Below are positions 8,257 to 17,487 of a DNA stretch of 64,000 bases, piece by piece; position 1 is the first letter of the stretch; every line of letters begins with the position of its first letter. Source of the DNA: Acetatifactor sp. (GTDB lineage: Bacteria; Bacillota; Clostridia; Lachnospirales; Lachnospiraceae); assembly GCA_018385425.1 (NCBI GenBank), contig JAHBAA010000039.1, positions 1 to 64,000 on the forward strand, read 5' to 3'. Below the pieces are notes generated by a model. That model saw only the letters and a program-made list of their open reading frames with translations. It ran no database searches and was not told the DNA's origin. The translations under genes were made by a program, and so were the position numbers.

Positions 8257-8925
8257 ATGATGACAACACAGGAAATGCTGAGGCACGTAGATCATACCCA
8301 ATTGAAGGCATATGCCACCTGGGAGGATATTCAAAGACTCTGTGACGAAGCGATTCAGTTTCAAACAGCCAGTGTCTGCGTTCCTCCTTCCTATATCAGG
8401 CGAATTGCAGATACCTACGGCGACAGGATCAATATCTGTACCGTAGTAGGTTTTCCGCTTGGCTACAGTGTGACCGAGGCGAAGGTGGCAGAGGTGAAAC
8501 AGGCTCTTGCGGATGGGTGCAATGAGATCGATATGGTGGTCAATATCAGTGACGTGAAGAACGGATTGTACGATAAGGTGGAAGAGGAGATCAAAACTCT
8601 GAAGAAAGCCTGCGGGAGTCATATCCTGAAGGTGATCATCGAGACCTGTTATCTCACCGAGGAAGAAAAGATTGCGATGTGTCATGCAGTCACCAATGCG
8701 GGGGCAGACTATATCAAGACTTCTACCGGATTTGGAACCGACGGCGCAACACCCGAGGACGTGAAGCTATTTGCAAAGCACATTGGCCCCAATGTGAAGA
8801 TCAAAGCGGCAGGCGGGGTGTCCAGTCTGGAGGATCTGGAACTGTTTTTGGAGCTTGGCTGTGACCGTATCGGAACGTCCAGAGCAGTCGGACTTTGCAA
8901 GGGTATTGCCGGAAACGGTTATTGA
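8257..8925 (+). CDS. deoC: Deoxyribose-phosphate aldolase
   Basis: Class I aldolase splitting 2-deoxyribose-5-phosphate into acetaldehyde and glyceraldehyde-3-phosphate, for deoxynucleoside use. 222 aa, the usual length. The start region HVDHTQLKA, the VVGFPLGY segment, EIDMVVN and the Schiff-base Lys154 in DYIKTSTGFG are all present, as is IKAAGGV before the C-terminus. Two ATGs (8257, 8260) are possible starts. It follows thrC by 15 bases and ends in a strong terminator, so it closes this unit. No other deo genes are in the window. Confidence 0.95.
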   Translation: MMTTQEMLRHVDHTQLKAYATWEDIQRLCDEAIQFQTASVCVPPSYIRRIADTYGDRINICTVVGFPLGYSVTEAKVAEVKQALADGCNEIDMVVNISDVKNGLYDKVEEEIKTLKKACGSHILKVIIETCYLTEEEKIAMCHAVTNAGADYIKTSTGFGTDGATPEDVKLFAKHIGPNVKIKAAGGVSSLEDLELFLELGCDRIGTSRAVGLCKGIAGNGY

Positions 8926-8944
8926 TTCTTGACAAATGAGTATA

Positions 8945-8985
8945 AAACGGAGCAGAGAAACTTTCCCTTCTGCTCCGTTTTTTTT
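8945..8985 (+). terminator. Terminator after deoC
   Basis: AAACGGAGCAGA and TCTGCTCCGTTT form a 12-bp stem around a 12-base loop, followed by a T run. Confidence 0.9.
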
Positions 8986-9006
8986 ACACCTGGGGATATT
9001 GCAAAA

Positions 9007-9045
9007 ATAAAACCGATACAGCAAACTCTGTATCGGTCTTATTTT
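9007..9045 (-). terminator. Terminator after the dynamin-like gene (usable in both directions)
   Basis: ACCGATACAG/CTGTATCGGT stem with a short loop, flanked by A-rich and T-rich runs. It lies downstream of the minus-strand gene and faces the deoC terminator. Confidence 0.8.
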
Positions 9046-9066
9046 TGTGATTATGGTGTTAAGTAC

Positions 9067-11583
9067 TTACTTCAATTCACCCCAGATTCTCTGATTCAGC
9101 TCCTGATCTCTTGCCTCCACAAGATCCAGAACTGCCTTAGCCTTGCGCTGCATCTCTACGGCCTGCTTCTCGTCGTTTACCAGGAATTCCAGATTGCTGG
9201 AAATGATCTCGATATTGTTCTTGAACTCAGAGATCAGCTCTGCGGTCTTTACCTTTGCCACCTCAATAATCTCTGCAATGTAGGCCTCGTACATCTGTCT
9301 GGTGGTGGAAGCAAACATCGCCTCGATATCATTCTTGTAGGACTTCTTGTCATTGGTAGAGAAGATGAAGATCGCCTTCTGCTTGTTGATATATTCATCC
9401 ATACGAAGGGCCTTCAGGGAAGAAGGGGGCACCTGAGTATCGGATACATTGGCGATACGTCTTACCAGATCTTCCTCAATTCCCTTGTAGCCGGTGATTG
9501 TTCTCACCACTCTGGCACGGAGCTCTTCGATCTGTCTCTTCAAGATCGCTTCGCGTGTGGATTTATAGTACTCATCGATCTCCATCAGATAACGGTTCAG
9601 TTCCTGACGGATGATATTATTCTTTTCCTCAAATACTTCCGGACGAATAGCGATCCATTTCATCTTGTCTGCGATCTTGGAAGCCTGTGCCTTCCGGTTC
9701 TCTATGATCTGGGCAAGAGAAGCAACCTCCTCATGGTTTGTCACCAGACTCTCGGGAGTAAGCGTGATGAAGTAGCTCTCAAAGGTTCTGTCGATATCGT
9801 TTACCATGGTAGTCTTCATGGTCTGAATATTGCGGGAAATCTCTTCCTTGGAGAGTCTGGCCTGTGTTTCAATGGCCTGATAGTCATCGCGGATAAAGGC
9901 AACAACGCTTGAGATACTGTCGTACAGTCCCTTTGCTTTAACCGCCAGAGCATATTTCTGACCGTACTTGATGATCTCTCTCTCAATAGCGTACATACCG
10001 GAGTTGACATAGACTCTGTGAAGGATCGGCCAGAGACTGCCGTCCTGTGCACTGTCGCACTTGGCCAGCTCCTCCATACATGCAGCGAGAAGCTGTTTGG
10101 TATCGTTGTCTGCGTTTGCCATCTTATTCAGCTTAAAGTACATTCCGGTCTCAATATCGGCAGCCTCACCCTTTGTCAGGAGAGGATCGGTGACAGGAGT
10201 GTTGTTGATCTCGTTTCGATGATTTGCCAGCCAGAGACGCTCATCCTCGGTATCCACATTGTTCTGGATCGCCTTTGCAATATAGGCGGCCTTAGAGGAG
10301 ACGAAGAACAGACGCTCCGTAGCCAGATCAATGTATTCTGCCTCTTCATTGTAGATCTTATCTGTCTCCTTCAGAGAGATACCGACCTTCTTATCCTTCA
10401 GATTTGCAAGGTCGACCAGACATCTGGTATCTGCCTGATTAATAATGTGAAGGGATCTGGTCAGATCAATGTGTACCTTATCCTTCGTCTCACTGTCCTC
10501 TCTGGAAGATTTGATGATCTTGTACAGAGTAGAGTTGCCGGTACCTTCCATCTTGGTAGGCTCATAGATGACAACAAGGATGGAGTTGGTCTGCTGCTGG
10601 AGAGCCTTCTGCAGTACCAGAAGATGCTCGTTGGAGTTACTGTCTGTACCGGGAGTATCGTAGAAGGTGAAATTGATGTTGGGATCCAATTCGATCGGGA
10701 AGTTCACCTCGATAATTCCTTCTACGTATTCCACCGTATTGTCTGTAGCTGCATTGGGCAGCTCGTTGATCGCTTTTAAAATATTATACAACTGCTCATG
10801 CTGAGGCAGATGGAATACCAGAGAGTTATTGATCTCATTTTGGAGGATCTTCTTGGTAGCTTCGCAGGGACCACTGGAATTGAAGATAAATTTCTTCTTG
10901 CCCTCATCCCAGGAGATGGTGACATGAACCGGCTCCAGGGAACCCTTTCTGCCGATCAGAAAACTGACAGAGGGCATAGAGTTATTCTGAATGCGGAACA
11001 TTTTCGCGGTCTCTGAGTTAATGCTCTCAGGCAGTATGCGTTTTCCGATCAGGGTATTGATGAAGGTAGACTTACCGGAACTGTAGGTACCTACCAGACA
11101 GAGATTGACATCATTTTTGTTTAACAGTTCCCGCTTGATCTCAAATTCCTGACGACGCTCCAGGAAGGAAGTGCGAATATCCGAATTCTGAAGTTCGGAA
11201 TCAAACAGGCGGAGTGTCTCCTCACAGAAACCGTTGATGCGATCGAATATCTCGATGACGGAGGGTAATTCGATGAAGCGGGAGACGATAATTCGTTCCT
11301 CACCTGCATACTTATTGTATTCCACTACCTTTTCACAGAAGTCTTCGTAGTCGATCTTGGTACCTTTGAAGACAAGGCTGATCTTGTCTCTGGAAAACTG
11401 TTCCCAGATATCGTTGAAGAACTGATTGCCCTGATTCTGAAGCAGGAACTCGCCGTGGTCAGGGGCATAGGCCAGAAGGTTTGTGCACATAGAATAGGGC
11501 ACATCGATAAAATCGCCTTTTACTTTTGCCAAAAAACGGATTTCTTTTTTGACAGGATGGTACATGATCATTAATTCTTTCAA
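9067..11583 (-). CDS. Dynamin-like large GTPase
   Basis: 838-aa dynamin-family protein. The P-loop GTYSSGKST is at residues 165-173, DTPGTDSN (G3) at about residue 310 and NQAD (G4) further on, followed by long helical and coiled-coil regions with no clear membrane span. Bacterial dynamins remodel or protect membranes, but the function of this one is unknown. The start is a TTG at 11583: AGGGAGGG lies 7 bases upstream, while the first ATG (codon 5) is too far from it. It stands alone on the minus strand, with its own terminator and an AT-rich divergent intergenic region upstream. Confidence 0.85.
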   Translation of the reverse strand: MKELMIMYHPVKKEIRFLAKVKGDFIDVPYSMCTNLLAYAPDHGEFLLQNQGNQFFNDIWEQFSRDKISLVFKGTKIDYEDFCEKVVEYNKYAGEERIIVSRFIELPSVIEIFDRINGFCEETLRLFDSELQNSDIRTSFLERRQEFEIKRELLNKNDVNLCLVGTYSSGKSTFINTLIGKRILPESINSETAKMFRIQNNSMPSVSFLIGRKGSLEPVHVTISWDEGKKKFIFNSSGPCEATKKILQNEINNSLVFHLPQHEQLYNILKAINELPNAATDNTVEYVEGIIEVNFPIELDPNINFTFYDTPGTDSNSNEHLLVLQKALQQQTNSILVVIYEPTKMEGTGNSTLYKIIKSSREDSETKDKVHIDLTRSLHIINQADTRCLVDLANLKDKKVGISLKETDKIYNEEAEYIDLATERLFFVSSKAAYIAKAIQNNVDTEDERLWLANHRNEINNTPVTDPLLTKGEAADIETGMYFKLNKMANADNDTKQLLAACMEELAKCDSAQDGSLWPILHRVYVNSGMYAIEREIIKYGQKYALAVKAKGLYDSISSVVAFIRDDYQAIETQARLSKEEISRNIQTMKTTMVNDIDRTFESYFITLTPESLVTNHEEVASLAQIIENRKAQASKIADKMKWIAIRPEVFEEKNNIIRQELNRYLMEIDEYYKSTREAILKRQIEELRARVVRTITGYKGIEEDLVRRIANVSDTQVPPSSLKALRMDEYINKQKAIFIFSTNDKKSYKNDIEAMFASTTRQMYEAYIAEIIEVAKVKTAELISEFKNNIEIISSNLEFLVNDEKQAVEMQRKAKAVLDLVEARDQELNQRIWGELK

Positions 11584-11627
11584 GGTATAACCCTCCCTAT
11601 ATTATGTAATCGATTCTTTTTGCATTG

Positions 11628-11643
11628 ATACAATATATTGTAT
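11628..11643. promoter_or_regulatory. Perfect 16-bp palindrome in the divergent intergenic region
   Basis: ATACAATATATTGTAT, a perfect palindrome 45 bases before the dynamin-like gene and about 180 before the Sir2-like gene. It could be an operator. The region is very AT-rich, so chance cannot be excluded. The remaining ~170 bases of the gap show no further clear element. Confidence 0.35.
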
Positions 11644-11819
11644 TTGCTCAGATTCATTTCTTGAATTTTCCCCATATATATTATAATAGGTAAAGCGGAA
11701 ATTGTCAAAAAATACTTGCAGAAAACGAAGAATTTTCCAGTTATTTGTTAGGATTGATTTTTTTGAAAAAAAACATTAAAATATAGCCTGAATCAAAAGG
11801 AACCGGAGATAGACACAGT

Positions 11820-12668
11820 ATGGACAATAAATGGTTGGAAACACTACAGGCTGCATTGGATGAGGCGGAGATGATCCTGGTTGGTCTCGGCGAGGAATGG
11901 GAAGAAAAGCGTCTGTTCAAGGACGATGCTGCCTTTCAGGCAGGACGGCAGTACCTGGATGAGAATGATTTGACCTGGCTCATTCCGGCCTGGAACGATT
12001 ACTGCCTTACACGGGTTGACAGCAAGGCTGCAGAGGCTTTGGACAATCTGCGGCGTTTTCTGGGAGAAAAGAATTACTTTGTGATCTCTACCTCTGCCAG
12101 CAGACTCATTGCGGCAACTCCATGGCATGAGGGAAGACTGGTGATGCCCTGCGGGACGTCAGACAAAAAACAATGCGGCAGTGACTACGAAAAGAAAGTA
12201 ATGCCTTTGACCGATGAGGAGCAGAAGAAGCTTTTCTGCCTGATGGAGGAACTCTGGAAGCTTAGTGAGGAAGGGACGGATCCCGATCAGCAGGCACAGG
12301 CCGGCGGGATCGATCTTCGCGATCAGGCAAACAAAATATTGGGCACATGTGATGTCTGCGGACGGGACTATCGATTGAACACGGTCTATACAGACGATTA
12401 CAGGGAAGAGGGGTATCTGACGCAATGGAACCTCTACACAAAATGGCTGCAGGGTACACTCAATCGAAAACTATTGATTCTGGAACTTGGTGTGGGGCTG
12501 CAGTTTTCCACGATCATTCGTTTTCCTTTTGAGAAGATTGCTTTCTACAATCAAAAGTGCAGGTTTTACCGTATCAATGAAAAATTGTATCAATTGACGC
12601 CGGAACTGAGGGAAAAAGGCATATCTGTCAGCAAAAATGTTGTTGATTGTTTTGCGGCGCTGTGTTAA
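11820..12668 (+). CDS. Degenerate Sir2-like protein (function unknown)
   Basis: 282-aa protein that resembles the Sir2 NAD-dependent deacylase fold only in outline. Residues ~13-24 (DEAEMILVGLGE) sit where Sir2 has its GAG NAD loop, but GAGxS is absent. Cys111, Cys119, Cys177 and Cys180 could form the zinc site. The segment around residues 225-260 (LLILELGVGLQF..., FYRIN) looks like the C-terminal NAD-fold strands of Sir2. Catalytic activity is doubtful. It lies just before hisH but ends 39 bases earlier. I place the family with moderate confidence and infer no substrate. Confidence 0.5.
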   Translation: MDNKWLETLQAALDEAEMILVGLGEEWEEKRLFKDDAAFQAGRQYLDENDLTWLIPAWNDYCLTRVDSKAAEALDNLRRFLGEKNYFVISTSASRLIAATPWHEGRLVMPCGTSDKKQCGSDYEKKVMPLTDEEQKKLFCLMEELWKLSEEGTDPDQQAQAGGIDLRDQANKILGTCDVCGRDYRLNTVYTDDYREEGYLTQWNLYTKWLQGTLNRKLLILELGVGLQFSTIIRFPFEKIAFYNQKCRFYRINEKLYQLTPELREKGISVSKNVVDCFAALC

Positions 12669-12707
12669 ACTAAAGCGATAAAGAAGAGAAGCGGCGAGGA
12701 TGATGAA

Positions 12708-13340
12708 ATGATAGCGATAATTGACTATGATGCCGGCAATATTAAAAGTGTGGAAAAAGCACTGAAATTTCTGGGAGAAGAAGTGGAGATCACCAGAGAT
12801 CCCGAGACCATACTGCATGCTGACGGTGTGATCCTCCCCGGGGTAGGATCCTTCGGCGATGCCATGGAAAAGCTTCACCGGTACGGATTAGTGGATGTGA
12901 TTCATTCCTGTGTGGAGAAGAAACTGCCGTTTCTGGGAATCTGCCTGGGTCTTCAGCTGATGTTTGAGAGCAGTGAGGAGAGCCCGGGAGTTGAGGGCCT
13001 GGGACTGTTGAAAGGACGTATCGTCAAGATCCCGGCGGAGCATGGACTGAAGGTGCCTCATATGGGGTGGAACAACCTGTCTTTTCCCGGAAAGAGGGGC
13101 AGGCTGTTTGAGTCGTTACCCGACCACCCGTATGTATACTTTGTACATTCCTATTATCTGCAGGCCGAGGAGGAGGGGATTGTGACCGCTACCACAGAGT
13201 ATGGGGTGAAGATCCACGCCTCTGTGGAGAAGGATAACCTGTTTGCCTGTCAGTTCCATCCGGAGAAAAGCTCCGATGTGGGTCTTTCCATGCTGAAGGC
13301 ATTTGTCGCTGTGACAAAAGAGCATCGTTTCAACTCCTGA
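12708..13340 (+). CDS. hisH: Imidazole glycerol phosphate synthase subunit HisH
   Basis: Glutaminase subunit of IGP synthase in histidine and AICAR formation. 210 aa, the usual size. Class I amidotransferase triad: Cys79 in GICLGLQL, His184 and Glu186 in QFHPEKS. The oxyanion-side motif PGVGSFGDAM and the HisF-contact segment VPHMGWN are intact. The partner hisF follows after 20 bases. Other his genes are not in the window, so the his pathway is scattered in this genome or these two are a detached pair. Confidence 0.96.
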   Translation: MIAIIDYDAGNIKSVEKALKFLGEEVEITRDPETILHADGVILPGVGSFGDAMEKLHRYGLVDVIHSCVEKKLPFLGICLGLQLMFESSEESPGVEGLGLLKGRIVKIPAEHGLKVPHMGWNNLSFPGKRGRLFESLPDHPYVYFVHSYYLQAEEEGIVTATTEYGVKIHASVEKDNLFACQFHPEKSSDVGLSMLKAFVAVTKEHRFNS

Positions 13341-13360
13341 TGATAGAAAGGTGATCGTAT

Positions 13361-14122
13361 ATGCACACTAAGAGAGTCATTCCTTGTCTGGATGTCAAGG
13401 ACGGAAGAGTAGTCAAGGGAATCAACTTCTTGAATTTAAAGGACGCCGGCGACCCGGCAGAGGTTGCAGCGGCATATGACAGGGAAGGCGCCGATGAGGT
13501 AGTTTTTCTGGATATCAATGCATCAGCGGATAATAGAGCCACCCAGCTGGAGTGGGTTCGCCAGGTGGCGAGCAAGGTGTTCATACCGTTTACGGTGGGC
13601 GGCGGAATTCGGACTGTGGATGATTTTAAGGCCATTCTTCGGGAGGGAGCCGACAAGATTGCAGTAAATTCGGCAGCCATCATGGACCCTGAGCTGATCA
13701 GCCGTGCGGCAGATAAATTCGGCAGCCAGTGTGTGGTGGTTGCCATTGATGCCAAGCGCAAAACGGATGGCCTGGGATGGAACATCTTCAAGAACGGCGG
13801 CCGGATCGATATGGGAATCGATGCGGTGGAATGGGCGAAGAAGGCGGCCAAGCTGGGTGCAGGAGAGATCCTGCTGACCAGTATGGACGGTGACGGGACC
13901 AAGTCCGGGTATGATCTGGAACTGACCCGGGCTGTTGCGGAGGCTGTTGAGATCCCGGTGATTGCCTCCGGCGGAGCAGGTACACTGGAGCATTTCTACG
14001 AGGCTCTTGCCGATGCCAAGGCAGAGGCTGTGCTGGCGGCTTCCCTATTCCACTATAAGGAACTGGAGATCAGACAGGTGAAGCAGTATCTGGCACAGAA
14101 GGGGATCAGTGTGAGACTGTAG
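13361..14122 (+). CDS. hisF: Imidazole glycerol phosphate synthase subunit HisF
   Basis: Cyclase subunit of IGP synthase, a (beta/alpha)8 barrel of 253 aa. It uses ammonia from HisH to turn PRFAR into imidazole glycerol phosphate and AICAR. Catalytic Asp11 ([12 protein letters not shown]) and Asp130 (VVAIDAK) are present, as are the phosphate-binding FTVGGGIR and VIASGGAGT. The start ATG 13361 follows GAAAGG. ung begins 1 base after the stop, so hisH-hisF-ung are probably cotranscribed. Confidence 0.97.
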   Translation: MHTKRVIPCLDVKDGRVVKGINFLNLKDAGDPAEVAAAYDREGADEVVFLDINASADNRATQLEWVRQVASKVFIPFTVGGGIRTVDDFKAILREGADKIAVNSAAIMDPELISRAADKFGSQCVVVAIDAKRKTDGLGWNIFKNGGRIDMGIDAVEWAKKAAKLGAGEILLTSMDGDGTKSGYDLELTRAVAEAVEIPVIASGGAGTLEHFYEALADAKAEAVLAASLFHYKELEIRQVKQYLAQKGISVRL

Positions 14123-14123
14123 G

Positions 14124-14807
14124 ATGACAGAGATGAGTATGATAACCAATGACTGGCTTCCGGCTCTGGAACCGGAGTTTGGAAAGCCCTATTATAAAGA
14201 TCTATACAGATTTGTGCTGCAGGAATATCGTACCGCACAGGTATTTCCTCCTGCGGAGGATGTGTTCAATGCCTTTCATCTGACCCCACTGGGGCAGGTA
14301 AAGGTCGTCATCATCGGACAGGACCCCTATCATAATGTGGGACAGGCCCATGGTCTGTGTTTCTCCGTGAAGCCGGAGGTGGAGATTCCGCCGTCTCTGG
14401 TGAATATTTACAAGGAGCTGGAGGATGATCTGGGGTGCACGATTCCAAATAATGGCTATCTGGTGAAGTGGGCAAAACAAGGAGTGCTGATGTTGAACAC
14501 GGTATTGACTGTCCGGGCCCATCAGGCAAATTCACACAGGGGGAAAGGCTGGGAGCAGTTTACGGATGCGGCGATTCGCGCCTTAAATGAACAGGATCGT
14601 CCTATCGTGTTTCTTCTGTGGGGAGGACCGGCTGGACAAAAGGCTTCCATGTTGAACAATCCGAAGCACTTAGTATTGAAAGCACCCCATCCCAGCCCTT
14701 TATCGGCTTACAGAGGGTTCTTCGGATGCAGACACTTCAGCAAGACCAATGCCTTCCTGGAGGCCAATGGAATACAGCCGATCGACTGGCAGATTGAAAA
14801 TGTGTAG
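14124..14807 (+). CDS. ung: Uracil-DNA glycosylase (family 1)
   Basis: Base-excision repair enzyme removing uracil from DNA. 227 aa, normal for Ung. The water-activating loop GQDPYH (Asp67) and the C-terminal DNA-intercalation loop HPSPLSAYRGF are both intact, as is LLWGGPAGQK. The start may be ATG 14124 or 14133. It directly follows hisF, sharing a transcript by position, although the functions are unrelated. ddh starts 35 bases downstream with its own good ribosome site. Confidence 0.97.
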   Translation: MTEMSMITNDWLPALEPEFGKPYYKDLYRFVLQEYRTAQVFPPAEDVFNAFHLTPLGQVKVVIIGQDPYHNVGQAHGLCFSVKPEVEIPPSLVNIYKELEDDLGCTIPNNGYLVKWAKQGVLMLNTVLTVRAHQANSHRGKGWEQFTDAAIRALNEQDRPIVFLLWGGPAGQKASMLNNPKHLVLKAPHPSPLSAYRGFFGCRHFSKTNAFLEANGIQPIDWQIENV

Positions 14808-14842
14808 TATGAGATTGAATAGAGACAGAGAGGAGAATCGTT

Positions 14843-15826
14843 ATGAAGATCAGAGTGGCAATTTTTGGTTACGGTAATCTGGGAAAAGGAATTGAGTGTG
14901 CCATCAGGCAGAATGAGGATATGGAGCTGGTGGGAGTCTTCACCAGAAGAGCACCTGAGACTGTGAAGACACTGACAGGAGTACCGGTGTATGCAGAGTC
15001 TGAGCTGGTGGGCAAGAAGGATGAGATCGATGTTTTGATGCTTTGCGGAGGCTCTGCAACCGATCTTCCCAAGCAGACTGCAGAGTATGCCAAGTACTTT
15101 AATGTAGTGGACAGCTTTGATACCCACGCGAAGATCCCGGAGCATTTTGAGAAGGTCAATGCTTCCGCTGCGGAGGCGGGCAAGATCGCTATGATCTCCG
15201 TGGGCTGGGATCCCGGGATGTTTTCCCTGAACAGACTGTATGCCAACTGCATTTTGAGAGATGGAGCCGACTATACCTTCTGGGGAAAGGGTGTCAGCCA
15301 GGGACATTCCGATGCCATCCGCAGAATTCCGGGTGTTAAGAACGCAAAACAGTATACCGTTCCTGTGGAGTCTGCCGTTGCTGCAGTCAGAAACTGTGCA
15401 AATCCTGTGCTTTCCACCAGGCAGAAACATACAAGAGAGTGTTTCGTCGTTCCGGAGACCGGTGCTGATCTGGCTGCCATTGAGACCGCCATCAAGACCA
15501 TGCCCAACTACTTTGCAGATTATGATACGACCGTGCACTTTATCACAGAGGAGGAGCTGGAGAGAGACCATGCCGGAATCCCTCATGGCGGCATGGTGAT
15601 TCGAACCGGTAAGACCGGAATAAACGGCGAGAACAATCATGTGATCGAGTACAAGCTGACCCTGGACTCCAATCCGGAGTTTACGGCCTGTGTGCTCACT
15701 GCATATGCAAGAGCAGCCTATCGAATGAACCGGGAAGGACAGAAGGGCTGCAAAACGGTATTCGATGTGGCACCCGCATACCTTAGTCCCTTAAGCGGTG
15801 AGGAACTCCGTGCTCATCTGCTGTAA
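14843..15826 (+). CDS. ddh: meso-Diaminopimelate D-dehydrogenase
   Basis: NADP-dependent enzyme making meso-DAP directly from tetrahydrodipicolinate, a one-step route to lysine and peptidoglycan precursors. 327 aa, the typical length. N-terminal Rossmann motif GYGNLGKG; the substrate-domain segments SVGWDPGMFSLNR and WGKGVSQGHSDAIRRI are hallmark Ddh sequences. The start follows GAGAGGAG. It is separated from lysA by a folded 186-base element (15832-16017), so the two may share an operon with an RNA in between. Confidence 0.96.
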   Translation: MKIRVAIFGYGNLGKGIECAIRQNEDMELVGVFTRRAPETVKTLTGVPVYAESELVGKKDEIDVLMLCGGSATDLPKQTAEYAKYFNVVDSFDTHAKIPEHFEKVNASAAEAGKIAMISVGWDPGMFSLNRLYANCILRDGADYTFWGKGVSQGHSDAIRRIPGVKNAKQYTVPVESAVAAVRNCANPVLSTRQKHTRECFVVPETGADLAAIETAIKTMPNYFADYDTTVHFITEEELERDHAGIPHGGMVIRTGKTGINGENNHVIEYKLTLDSNPEFTACVLTAYARAAYRMNREGQKGCKTVFDVAPAYLSPLSGEELRAHLL

Positions 15827-15831
15827 GAAAA

Positions 15832-16017
15832 ACTTCTTTTCGGAATGGGGCTCCCGACAAGACCTTGTGTGTCTGTTGCAGACTGTAGCGAGACGTCGGT
15901 ACTTAGGCTGCGTACTCTGCAGCCTTATGTACCGTTACGTTGAGGTCCAAGCGGAAGCGTGTCTGCAATCAGACATACAGGTCTGAAGTCGAAGGAGCCC
16001 CATTCCGAAAAAGAAGT
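15832..16017 (+). ncRNA. Long rod-like structured RNA or palindromic element between ddh and lysA
   Basis: The terminal stem joins 15832-15854 to 15994-16017 with almost perfect pairing (one extra A; CGGAATGGGGCTCC is fully matched). Further in, 15855-15858 pairs with 15988-15991, 15860-15864 with 15980-15984, and 15870-15883 with 15961-15975 (14 bp, one bulge). An asymmetric open region follows (15884-15892 and about 15941-15960), then an apical hairpin: 15893-15902 with 15929-15940 and 15906-15911 with 15919-15924. No T run follows, so it is not a simple terminator, and no ORF fits. A long closing stem, open bubble and apical stem over ~186 nt recall 6S RNA; a MITE or an unnamed RNA class are alternatives. 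The strand is uncertain. Confidence 0.55.
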
Positions 16018-16052
16018 AAGAACTTGAATAAATTGCTTGAATGGAGAAACTT

Positions 16053-17330
16053 ATGAAAAAAACATTTGTGACAAAAGAATTGGTGGAGAGGATCGTGAAA
16101 GAGTATCCCACCCCCTTTCATATTTATGATGAGAAGGGAATCCGTGAGAATGCAAAAGCCCTGAAGGAGGCCTTTGCCTGGAATAAAGGCTATAAGGAGT
16201 TTTTCGCCGTGAAGGCGACTCCCAATCCCTTCCTCATCAATATCTTGAGAGACTACGGCTGCGGCTGCGATTGTTCTTCTATGACGGAGCTGATGCTGTC
16301 CCATGCCATGGGAGTGGACGGATCTGACATTATGTTCTCATCCAACGAGACACCTGCCAGCGAATATGCCTATGCGGCCGAGATCGGTGCCATTATCAAT
16401 TTGGATGACATCACCCACATTGATTTTCTGGAGAAGACATTGGGATATCTGCCGAAGACCTTAAGCTGCAGATTTAATCCCGGCGGATATTTTGCCCTTG
16501 GAACGGATATTATGGATAACCCCGGGGATGCTAAGTACGGCTTTACAACCGAGCAGATGTTTGAAGGGTTCCGCATTTTAAAGGAGCGGGGCGTGGAAAA
16601 TTTCGGAATTCATTCCTTCCTGGCCAGCAATACGGTGACCAATGAGTATTATCCTACCCTGGCCCGTCAGCTTTTCGAACTGGCTGTACAGCTGAAGGAG
16701 CAGACCGGGGCGCATATCACCTTTATTAACCTCTCCGGCGGCGTAGGAGTTGCCTACAAGCCTGATCAGACACCGAACGATATCAAAGTCATCGGTGAAG
16801 GCGTGCGCAAGGCTTACGAGGAGATACTTGTTCCTGCAGGTATGGGTGACGTAGCTATCTACACGGAGCTTGGCAGATTCATGATGGCTCCCTATGGAAA
16901 TCTGGTAGTACAGGCGATCCATGCAAAGCACACCTACAAGGAGTATATCGGTGTAGATGCCTGTGCGGTAAACCTGATGCGTCCTGCGATGTACGGTGCA
17001 TATCATCACATCACTGTGCTTGGCAAGGAGGAGGCTCCCTGTGATCATAAATATGATGTGGTAGGCTCTCTGTGTGAGAACAATGATAAGTTTGCCATCG
17101 ACAGAATGCTTCCTGAGATCGAAACCGGGGATTATCTGGCTATTCACGATACCGGAGCCCACGGCTTTGCCATGGGATATAATTATAACGGCAAACTGAA
17201 ATCCGCGGAGCTGCTGCTCCATGAGGATGGAAGCGTGGAGATGATCAGACGGGCTGAGACTCCTCAGGACTATTTCCGCACCTTTGACTGCTTTGCTATC
17301 TACGATAAGCTGTTTCCTGAGAAGAAATAA
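16053..17330 (+). CDS. lysA: Diaminopimelate decarboxylase
   Basis: PLP enzyme making L-lysine from meso-DAP, 425 aa. Lys54 in FFAVKATPN is the PLP lysine. The glycine-rich phosphate-binding segment NLSGGVGV and the substrate-site Cys in VGSLCENNDKF are visible, and DTGAHGFAMGYNYNG closes the active site. ATG 16053 is preferred because GGAG (16043-16046) is correctly spaced; an in-frame ATG at 16041 overlaps that site. It follows ddh after the structured element and precedes a terminator, so ddh-lysA form a DAP/lysine unit. Confidence 0.93.
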   Translation: MKKTFVTKELVERIVKEYPTPFHIYDEKGIRENAKALKEAFAWNKGYKEFFAVKATPNPFLINILRDYGCGCDCSSMTELMLSHAMGVDGSDIMFSSNETPASEYAYAAEIGAIINLDDITHIDFLEKTLGYLPKTLSCRFNPGGYFALGTDIMDNPGDAKYGFTTEQMFEGFRILKERGVENFGIHSFLASNTVTNEYYPTLARQLFELAVQLKEQTGAHITFINLSGGVGVAYKPDQTPNDIKVIGEGVRKAYEEILVPAGMGDVAIYTELGRFMMAPYGNLVVQAIHAKHTYKEYIGVDACAVNLMRPAMYGAYHHITVLGKEEAPCDHKYDVVGSLCENNDKFAIDRMLPEIETGDYLAIHDTGAHGFAMGYNYNGKLKSAELLLHEDGSVEMIRRAETPQDYFRTFDCFAIYDKLFPEKK

Positions 17331-17385
17331 GTCTTTTTCGACAGAGTGCGTCAGTAAGAATGGTTTTGTATGATGAGATGAACTT

Positions 17386-17416
17386 AAGGCATCTGCCTGT
17401 GGGCAGGTGCCTTTCT
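17386..17416 (+). terminator. Terminator after lysA
   Basis: AAGGCATCTGCC and GGCAGGTGCCTT form a 12-bp stem with a tiny loop, then TCTT. Moderate T tail. Confidence 0.75.
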
Positions 17417-17487
17417 TACAATACCGGACAGCAACGAAAACTTTTGGAAAGGAGTGGGAGAACAATTGCTGTCTCCCGCAGCAGAAC

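Noticed and set aside
8929-9912. 327-codon plus-strand frame over the dynamin-like gene
   Set aside because: It starts inside a terminator region and runs antisense to a GTPase with intact motifs; the product matches nothing.
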